DNA of 6,864 nucleotides from assembly GCA_002385545.1 (NCBI GenBank), contig DGDR01000221.1, positions 1 to 6,864 on the forward strand. The letters are read 5' to 3'. The DNA comes from Clostridium sp. UBA3947. GTDB taxonomy: Bacteria > Bacillota > Clostridia > Clostridiales > Clostridiaceae. Below, in pieces: positions 1-3,894 of the stretch. Under the pieces are notes generated by a model that did not search any database, was not told the DNA's origin, and was given only the letters and a program-made list of their open reading frames with translations. Position numbers and translations under genes: made by a program. The first letter of the stretch is position 1; each line of letters opens with the position of its first letter.

Positions 1-1
1 T

Positions 2-394
2 AATAGCGAAACTGGAGGAAGTAATCCTTCTAATAATGGCGGAAAGTCTTCTAGTGGAACTGGTACAAGCAGCCCTCCATCGAATAATCCAACGCCTAAT
101 GGAAATGGAGGTGCTAACAGTGGAGATAATGGTTCTAACACTGATACAGAAAATCAGCAACCACCATCAGATTCCACAACACCTTCAACACCTGATGACA
201 CAGATGATGACACAGAAAAGCCTAATGATCAGCCTTCTGACAACACTGGCGATAATGGCAATTCCAATTCAGGCGGTGGCTCAACAGAGCCCACTAAGCC
301 TGATACTGTTCCAGGCAGTGGAACCTCATTCAATCCGCCAGCAGATGACACCCCTTCCGATGATGTAACAACTGATTCTAGTAATGAAGGTTAA
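2..394 (+). CDS. C-terminal low-complexity tail of an exported protein, possibly penicillin-binding protein 1A (5' partial)
   Basis: An open frame enters from the left edge and runs 130 codons to TAA at 392-394, with no start inside the window. The product is a disordered tail made almost entirely of Gly, Asn, Ser, Thr, Pro and Asp, with runs such as GNGGANSGDNGSNT and TPSTPDDTDDDTEKP, and no hydrophobic segment or folded domain. Tails of this kind end the class A penicillin-binding proteins (PBP1A) of many clostridia, where they follow the transpeptidase domain outside the membrane. That identity is inferred from composition only. Another secreted or wall-bound protein with a Ser/Pro/Asp linker is possible, but no LPXTG motif or terminal membrane anchor is present, which argues against a sortase substrate. 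An overlapping frame at 36-368 gives an unlikely protein and is a shadow. An intrinsic terminator follows 60 nt after the stop. Confidence 0.75.
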   Translation, partial: NSETGGSNPSNNGGKSSSGTGTSSPPSNNPTPNGNGGANSGDNGSNTDTENQQPPSDSTTPSTPDDTDDDTEKPNDQPSDNTGDNGNSNSGGGSTEPTKPDTVPGSGTSFNPPADDTPSDDVTTDSSNEG

Positions 395-454
395 ATATTA
401 CAGCAACAAATTAATCATTAAATAAATCCTCTGAAACTCAATAGCTAAACAGCT

Positions 455-490
455 AAAATAATTGGCAGCTTACCCTGCCAATTATTTTTT
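455..490 (+). terminator. Intrinsic terminator of the upstream low-complexity-tail gene
   Basis: A perfect 14-bp stem pairs 455-468 (AAAATAATTGGCAG) with 475-488 around a 6-nt loop (CTTACC). A T-tract at 485-490 overlaps the right arm. It sits 60 nt after the TAA of the upstream gene and before the sigma-factor gene, so it should separate the two transcripts unless it is leaky. A smaller 5-bp hairpin (442-446 with 451-455) abuts it. Confidence 0.9.
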
Positions 491-522
491 AAAAAAAAAT
501 TTTTATTTTACCCGATAAACTT

Positions 523-566
523 ACCTCCAATTGCATATATAATATTCAGAACATATGTTTGGAGGT
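523..566 (+). promoter_or_regulatory. Inverted repeat that would mask the ribosome binding site of the sigma-factor gene
   Basis: ACCTCCAA at 523-530 is an exact 8-nt complement of TTGGAGGT at 559-566, which contains the GGAGG ribosome binding site (561-565) for the ATG at 574. The stem continues inward after a 3/1 internal loop as CATAT (534-538) with ATATG (553-557), leaving a 14-nt apical loop. In an mRNA starting upstream of 523 this would occlude the Shine-Dalgarno sequence. A TATAAT at 538-543 lies in the loop and has no convincing -35 box. A transcript from that box would lack the left arm and escape masking. The palindrome could alternatively act as a DNA operator. The pairing is seen in the sequence; the function is inferred. 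Confidence 0.55.
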
Positions 567-573
567 TGATAAA

Positions 574-1149
574 ATGAATCACTATGAGATGGAAGCTGCT
601 GTAAAAAGAGCGAAAAATGGAAGCAAGGAGGAACTTATTAAAATACTTGATCATTTTAAAGCTTACATATATAAAACTGCCAGTAGGTATAGCATAAAGA
701 ACTTCGATATGTACGACCTACTTCAAATAGCCTACGTAGCTCTAATAAATGCCGTGGCAAAATACAGGGTAGGCTCTAACACCTTTACCTCCTATGCGAT
801 GATAAGCATCCAGAACGCTATTAAACTAACCTTGAGAGATAATGCAGGAAGCAGTAATGAGGTTAGCCTAAACGCCCCAATGGATTCCGAGGATGGGGAT
901 TCTATAGAATTTTTAGAAATGTTAAAAAACGATGAGGATATAGAAGAAAAGGTTATTCAAACCTTGCAATACGGTTATCTTCGAAAGGCCATCGCCAAGC
1001 TCCCCTCTGATGAACAGGAGCTGATAATTATGGTATATTACCATAGATGTCCCTTAACAGTTTATGCAAAAAAGAAGAATATTAGTTATTTAAATGCTCT
1101 AAGAAAACGGGACAGGATATTAGAAAAGCTTAAAAGAGTGCTAAAATAG
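574..1149 (+). CDS. Small sigma-70 family RNA polymerase sigma factor
   Basis: This 191-residue protein is probably a specialised sigma factor that directs RNA polymerase to a small regulon. Residues about 20-90 match sigma region 2: a helical start, then YDLLQIAYVALINAVAKYR (47-65), corresponding to the core-binding DLxQEGxxGLxxAxxKF motif, and FTSYAMISIQNAIK, corresponding to the -10-recognition FSTYAxxxIRxxI segment. A SLNAPMDSEDGDS linker (98-110) resembles the segment after region 2 in clostridial sigma factors. Residues 130-188 fit a region 4 helix-turn-helix (AKLPSDEQELI, then a basic helix ending KRDRILEKLKRVL), though the turn is degenerate. Region 1.1 and a full region 3 are absent, as in ECF-like and TcdR/BotR/UviA-sized factors. 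ATG 574 was chosen because GGAGG (561-565) lies 8 nt upstream; an in-frame TTG at 559 overlaps that site. No anti-sigma gene is adjacent, and the target genes are unknown. Confidence 0.85.
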   Translation: MNHYEMEAAVKRAKNGSKEELIKILDHFKAYIYKTASRYSIKNFDMYDLLQIAYVALINAVAKYRVGSNTFTSYAMISIQNAIKLTLRDNAGSSNEVSLNAPMDSEDGDSIEFLEMLKNDEDIEEKVIQTLQYGYLRKAIAKLPSDEQELIIMVYYHRCPLTVYAKKKNISYLNALRKRDRILEKLKRVLK

Positions 1150-1362
1150 CCCTCTGCCGCAATCAGCGCTAGTTGGCTTAGGTAACGGGGTTACGACCGC
1201 TAGCGGATATGGGCTGGCAACTGTGAACTGACGGCCATGGAATGGCGACCATGGACTGGTGGTCATAGTATGGTAAATAGTCTGTGTTATTGTATTCTAC
1301 CATCAAGTATCTATCATCTATCCTATGATATCTGTTCTCTGGCATACTGCCTTTTCTCCACC
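1150..1362. other. Gene-free G+C-rich stretch after the sigma gene
   Basis: No credible intact gene is seen here. Positions 1151-1260 hold 64 G or C in 110 bases (58%), far above the surrounding A/T-rich DNA. The segment includes GTAAC/GTTAC as a small inverted repeat (1182-1186 with 1189-1193) and the 14-bp repeats listed separately. On the minus strand a 55-codon frame runs from ATG at 1345 to TAA at 1178-1180, with a weak GGTGGAG 10 nt upstream of the ATG. Its product (starting MPENRYHRIDDRYL) is unrecognised, and its second half reads through the tandem repeats, so it is not called as a gene. No intrinsic terminator with a T-tract follows the sigma gene. Confidence 0.5.
1204..1273. repeat. 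Five degenerate 14-bp tandem repeats
   Basis: Five consecutive 14-bp units start at 1204, 1218, 1232, 1246 and 1260. The best pair is CGGCCATGGAATGG and CGACCATGGACTGG (12 of 14 identical). The fifth, TGGTCATAGTATGG, shares 10 of 14 with the third. The first, CGGATATGGGCTGG, shares 10 of 14 with the third. The second (CAACTGTGAACTGA) is weakest at 9 of 14 against the fourth. The units carry the CCATGG palindrome in the middle copies. A 14-bp period is not a multiple of three, which argues against a coding repeat. Function is unknown: possible protein-binding sites or a decayed minisatellite. Confidence 0.55.
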
Positions 1363-1437
1363 ATGTTGCTTTGTTTTAAAATAGTGTTGACGAATGTGAG
1401 TTTGTAGTAGCAACACTTCTTTGAAACAAAGCTACAT
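1363..1437. repeat. Long imperfect inverted repeat (75-nt hairpin)
   Basis: GCTTTGTTTTAAA (1368-1380) faces TTTGAAACAAAGC (1420-1432), with one position that would be a G-U pair in RNA. Inside, AGTGTTG (1383-1389) pairs perfectly with CAACACT (1411-1417) across a 2x2 internal loop. Outside, ATGTT (1363-1367) matches TACAT (1433-1437) at four of five positions. The apical loop is 21 nt. No T-tract follows on either strand, so it is not a typical terminator. It could be a small inverted-repeat mobile element, a processed RNA structure, or a relic of one. The structure is directly visible; its role is not. Confidence 0.7.
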
Positions 1438-1567
1438 AGTAAAAAACTCCTATTAGTACTCCTTATGATTATCTGCTAAATGTTAAGTATTTTAATGGAA
1501 AGGTCAGAATGTTGATTCCTAATACTATTAAAAGAGCTAAGTTGCTACTACTTATAGTAGCCTCATA
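1379..1567 (-). pseudogene. Possible remnant of a membrane protein gene, broken by frameshift and stops
   Basis: Directly after the acetyltransferase remnant, the minus strand has AAAAGGAG and then ATG (1565-1567), which opens only MRLL before a stop. The next frame reads ISSSNLALLIVLGINILTFP and on to a TAA at 1469-1471, with a second stop at 1463-1465. The same frame then resumes as GVLIGVFYYVALFQRS until TAA at 1376-1378. The two hydrophobic stretches resemble the first membrane helices of a polytopic protein, such as a polysaccharide polymerase or flippase. That assignment is inferred only from hydrophobicity and from the neighbouring polysaccharide genes. One frameshift and two stops would be needed to break an original gene. 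The large hairpin at 1363-1437 overlaps the upstream part of this reading and may be an insertion, or the whole reading may be chance. Confidence 0.35.
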
Positions 1568-1576
1568 GCTCCTTTT
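1530..1576. repeat. Two-tier hairpin between decayed genes
   Basis: GCTACTA (1544-1550) pairs perfectly with TAGTAGC (1555-1561) around the tetraloop CTTA. After a 4x4 internal loop, AAAAGAGCTA (1530-1539) pairs with TAGCTCCTTTT (1566-1576) with one bulged base. An 11-nt piece, GTTGCTACTAC (1541-1551), also appears inverted at 1404-1414 in the other hairpin. It may be an old terminator or attenuator; no clean T-tract follows. Confidence 0.5.
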
Positions 1577-1577
1577 G

Positions 1578-1658
1578 CTATTCTATATCCTTAATTACTT
1601 TTGCAGGTACTCCTGCCAAAACTTTATTTTTTTCTACATCCTTAAGAACTACAGCTCC
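1578..1658 (-). pseudogene. C-terminal remnant of a hexapeptide-repeat (LbH) sugar acetyltransferase
   Basis: The minus-strand frame from 1658 to TAG at 1578-1580 encodes 26 residues: GAVVLKDVEKNKVLAGVPAK followed by VIKDIE. This is a textbook end of left-handed beta-helix acyltransferases (NeuD, WbbJ, serine-acetyltransferase-like), in which the last coil GAVVxKDV precedes a loop and the conserved GxPAKxI motif. The intact family is about 180-220 residues, so at least 150 residues are missing. The codons just upstream (ending TGA, TTA) do not continue the expected GxGAxV coil and instead belong to the deacetylase remnant. The fusion point is therefore at about 1659-1661. These enzymes O- or N-acetylate sugars of surface polysaccharides, which fits the glycosyltransferase upstream. 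No start codon or product is expected. Confidence 0.8.
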
Positions 1659-1660
1659 TA

Positions 1661-1780
1661 ATCATGTCTTAAGATTACTCATTTATCAAAATTGCCATAG
1701 TTTGAGTAACTAGCAAAACTATAGTCCTTTTTTCTTAATAACCGTATTAGACTAATATACTGGTTATATAAGAATTTCAT
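1661..1780 (-). pseudogene. N-terminal remnant of a polysaccharide-deacetylase-like gene
   Basis: ATG at 1778-1780 lies 12 nt after the glycosyltransferase stop, behind GTGGGTGATAAT, as expected for a translationally coupled next gene. It encodes 33 residues beginning MKFLYNQYISLIRLLRKKDY and ending GNFDK, then TGA (1679-1681). The same frame continues VILRHD. This matches the start of NodB-like polysaccharide deacetylase relatives in capsule loci, which read DK-C-VILRHDID, where the Asp of RHD binds metal. A single base change (TGT or TGC to TGA) explains the stop. The reading ends after RHD, at the junction with the acetyltransferase remnant, so nearly the whole catalytic domain (usually over 200 residues) is gone. 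If translated, only a 33-residue peptide would be made. The family call rests on a short but characteristic stretch. Confidence 0.6.
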
Positions 1781-1792
1781 ATTATCACCCAC

Positions 1793-3013
1793 TTATTTAA
1801 ATTCGGCGGCAAACTTTTCTGCTAGTTTCTCATATGTATAGTGGTCTATTACATAATTAATAGATTTTTCTTTTATTTCGTTAATCTGATCCTGATCTAA
1901 TTTAACTACCTTTTCTATAATTTCAGCTATGGATTCAGGATTTTCAGCTTCTGCTTGAAAGGAAACCTTACTGTAATGCAATGGACTGTGGACAGTATCT
2001 AAAGCATTAATAATAGGTTTTCCTACCAGCATGTAATCATATATTTTGTTAGGAGACATTCCGTACTTATATAGCTTGCTTTTTTTGCTTCCTATATAAA
2101 GTGCGTCCATTACTGAAAGAGTATTATGTATTTCCTGCTTTTTTATGGAGCTAAAGAAATACACCCTCTCCAAATTTGCTTTCTCCTTATAATCAACCAT
2201 GCTTTCCTTTTCAATACCGTCACCAATTATTATAAAGGCGATCTTTTTATCCTTTAAAAGTTCTGCTGCCTTTATTAAATCCATAATAGCATTAGAAATA
2301 GAAATTCCACCTGCGTAGCCTACTACAAAGTATCCTTCACTGTGAAGCTGATCCACTTTGGCTTTTATTTCCTCATTTGCTGGTGGTAGCTTGCTAGCGT
2401 CTGTAGACACAACCCCATTTTGCACTGTAACAATTTTTGTATCTATATTTAATGTATCCACATACTCCTTTATATTAGGCAATATTGAAACTATACAAGC
2501 TGAGTTTTTATAGGCAGATTTTTCTGCTGCGGCCATGGCCCTAATGAAAGGATGATTTTTGCTATAGCCTCCAAGCTCCATTGGAGTTAAGGGCCATAGA
2601 TCATGAACCTCATGGATAAGCTTAGCATTAGCAAGCTTTGCAATTTTCTGCCCTGCATAGGTATCAAAAGGATAGGTTGACGAACAGATAACCACATCTG
2701 GCTTATATTTTTCCGCCATATATTTTGCCCGTCTTTTTAGCTTAGATACAAACTGTACCATGCTAATGATTCTGGCAACTCCATTTCCTTGGTATCTGTT
2801 TGTCTTTATCCAACAATAGTTTATACCTTCCACCTTAGTTTCCTCAAAGTCCTTACTTATTTCTGGATTCAGCTTTCTAAGATGTGAAAAATCTGCTGCA
2901 ACGATTGTTGTATTATATCCTTTTTTACTCCATTCTCTGGCCATATAAAAAGGTCTAAATTCCATTCCATGTATGTCTGAACCTGCATAATGATCAATAT
3001 ATAAAATATTCAT
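1793..3013 (-). CDS. GT4-family glycosyltransferase of surface polysaccharide synthesis (WbuB-like)
   Basis: This 406-residue cytoplasmic, probably membrane-associated enzyme should transfer a sugar from a nucleotide donor to a lipid-linked or growing glycan. The N-terminal Rossmann domain begins MNILYIDHYA and holds the subfamily hallmark GMEFRPFYMAREWSKKGYN (16-34) and AADFSHLRKL (39-48). HEVHDLWPLTPMELGG (134-149) follows. The C-terminal donor domain shows VQNG (197-200), VGYAGGIS (231-238), IIIGDG (261-266) and SPNKIYDYMLVGKPI (320-334), the family's donor-binding loop, with Asp326 where many relatives have Glu. Length is normal for GT4. The ATG has only a weak site (GGTG, 8 nt upstream); AAGGA is farther off. 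A TAGACA-17-TATAAT promoter lies about 65 nt upstream. It was evidently the surviving gene of an operon, since the remnants downstream follow at 12 nt. The exact sugar and acceptor cannot be told from the sequence. Confidence 0.88.
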   Translation of the reverse strand: MNILYIDHYAGSDIHGMEFRPFYMAREWSKKGYNTTIVAADFSHLRKLNPEISKDFEETKVEGINYCWIKTNRYQGNGVARIISMVQFVSKLKRRAKYMAEKYKPDVVICSSTYPFDTYAGQKIAKLANAKLIHEVHDLWPLTPMELGGYSKNHPFIRAMAAAEKSAYKNSACIVSILPNIKEYVDTLNIDTKIVTVQNGVVSTDASKLPPANEEIKAKVDQLHSEGYFVVGYAGGISISNAIMDLIKAAELLKDKKIAFIIIGDGIEKESMVDYKEKANLERVYFFSSIKKQEIHNTLSVMDALYIGSKKSKLYKYGMSPNKIYDYMLVGKPIINALDTVHSPLHYSKVSFQAEAENPESIAEIIEKVVKLDQDQINEIKEKSINYVIDHYTYEKLAEKFAAEFK

Positions 3014-3078
3014 ATTTACTACACCAGTCCTTGTATTTAGTTTTGTAAAATTAACAATTTATGTATATTGCATTCTCC

Positions 3079-3107
3079 ATTATACTCTAATGAATTCCAT
3101 TTGTCTA
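3079..3107 (-). promoter_or_regulatory. Sigma-A-type promoter of the glycosyltransferase gene
   Basis: Reading the minus strand, TAGACA (3107-3102) and a perfect TATAAT (3084-3079) are separated by exactly 17 nt. Transcription would start near 3072, giving a leader of about 60 nt before the ATG at 3013. It lies after the terminator of the preceding minus-strand unit, so the glycosyltransferase is transcribed independently. Confidence 0.8.
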
Positions 3108-3144
3108 TAGCGTCCCTTGTATGATAATTATGATTTCCTAACCT

Positions 3145-3187
3145 AAAAACAAAGCTGAGTTTCTACTTATGTAGGCTCAGCTTTGTT
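3145..3187 (-). terminator. Intrinsic terminator of the dockerin-protein operon
   Basis: On the minus strand AACAAAGCTGAG (3187-3176) pairs perfectly over 12 bp with CTCAGCTTTGTT (3159-3148), followed by a five-T run reading through 3149-3145. The loop itself contains a small CTAC/GTAG stem. It starts 11 nt past the TAA of the membrane-anchored protein gene and ends the two-gene unit. Confidence 0.92.
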
Positions 3188-3198
3188 AAATGTGGTTT

Positions 3199-3864
3199 TT
3201 AGTTAACCTTCACACTAATTATTCCAATTTTATTTTTACTAACAATAACCCTATAAACTGCCGTTTGCTTCTTAGTATTACTCTTTCCTGCCTTTGTTTC
3301 CTCTAGCTCCTGAGAAACCTTTATATCAAATTGCTGATTTCCCAGGTAATTTGTGTCCTGTATTAAGAAACTGGTGAAATTAATAGTAGTATTATCTTTT
3401 TTGTAACTATCAAGCTGTTTCTTTATTTCATTATAAAAATCACTATCTTTTATTATTAATTGCTCTAATACCTCTATAGTTCTACCGCTGTTAACGGCAA
3501 TAGGATAAAGAATAGAGAAGTTGTTAACAAGCTCCTCTGCATAAGCGCTGTCAGGCTTAACTGTTTCCTCTGGAGGTTGATCCTCTTTCACTTCATCTTC
3601 CTTATTCTCGTCTTCCTTGTTCTCGCCTACCGGCTTTTCCTCTGGCTTTTTTCCATCTTCCTTATCCTTATTTTCGTCTTTCTTATCTCCAGAAGGTGCC
3701 TTAGATACATCCTTAATATCTGGCGCCTTTCTATTATTGGTGCTTTGAGTGTTTCCTAAGAGCTTCAGTGCGGCAAAGTAGGAGGCCACACCAATAATAC
3801 ATAAGACTAAAATAGTTACTATTATCCTTGCTTTATTCTTTTTCTTTCTTCTCTTCTTAGCCAA
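3199..3864 (-). CDS. Membrane-anchored protein with charged linker and extracytoplasmic C-terminal domain
   Basis: The function is not recognised. With the TTG start at 3864 the product has 221 residues: a basic N-terminus (AKKRRKKKNKAR), one membrane helix at about 13-36, a disordered Lys/Glu/Asp-rich linker at about 40-105 (for example KKDENKDKEDGKKPEEKP), and a folded domain at about 107-221 ending VYRVIVSKNKIGIISVKVN. The positive-inside pattern puts the C-terminus outside the cell. The mixed helix-then-strand layout recalls NTF2-like domains at the end of TcaA-type wall-associated proteins, a weak resemblance. TTG 3864 is preferred because GGAAGG lies 8 nt upstream. An in-frame GTG at 3873 is possible but leaves only 2-3 nt to the ribosome binding site. 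The gene lies 30 nt downstream of the dockerin protein with no terminator between, so the two are probably co-transcribed and may act together at the envelope. A plus-strand frame at 3577-3759 is a shadow of the charged linker. Confidence 0.78.
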   Translation of the reverse strand: MAKKRRKKKNKARIIVTILVLCIIGVASYFAALKLLGNTQSTNNRKAPDIKDVSKAPSGDKKDENKDKEDGKKPEEKPVGENKEDENKEDEVKEDQPPEETVKPDSAYAEELVNNFSILYPIAVNSGRTIEVLEQLIIKDSDFYNEIKKQLDSYKKDNTTINFTSFLIQDTNYLGNQQFDIKVSQELEETKAGKSNTKKQTAVYRVIVSKNKIGIISVKVN

Positions 3865-3894
3865 GCTCAGCACCTTCCTTTCTCTTCATATATA

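Noticed and set aside
36..368. 110-codon frame within the low-complexity tail region
   Set aside because: It is a shadow of the Asn/Gly/Ser/Pro-rich frame that ends at 392-394. Its Met/Gln/Leu-rich product is an artefact of repetitive codons and it has no ribosome binding site.
559..573. TTG at 559 as the start of the sigma factor
   Set aside because: It overlaps the GGAGG ribosome binding site and leaves no upstream site for itself. ATG 574 has ideal spacing.
1168..1193. Similarity to 16S rRNA (GCTAGTTGG, then AGGTAACGG)
   Set aside because: From memory this recalls the GCTAGTTGGTGAGGTAACGG stretch of 16S rRNA, but the bases after it do not continue the rRNA and the distance to a second apparent match (GAACTGA, 1225) is about 15 nt too short. 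It is treated as chance; a BLASTN search would settle it.
1204..1273. CRISPR array
   Set aside because: The repeats are 14 bp, contiguous and degenerate, with no unique spacers and no cas genes nearby.
3577..3759. 60-codon plus-strand frame rich in Phe, Leu and Ile
   Set aside because: It is the antisense of the Lys/Glu/Asp linker of the membrane-anchored protein. Complementing Lys and Glu codons always yields Phe, Leu and Ile codons, so the hydrophobicity is spurious.
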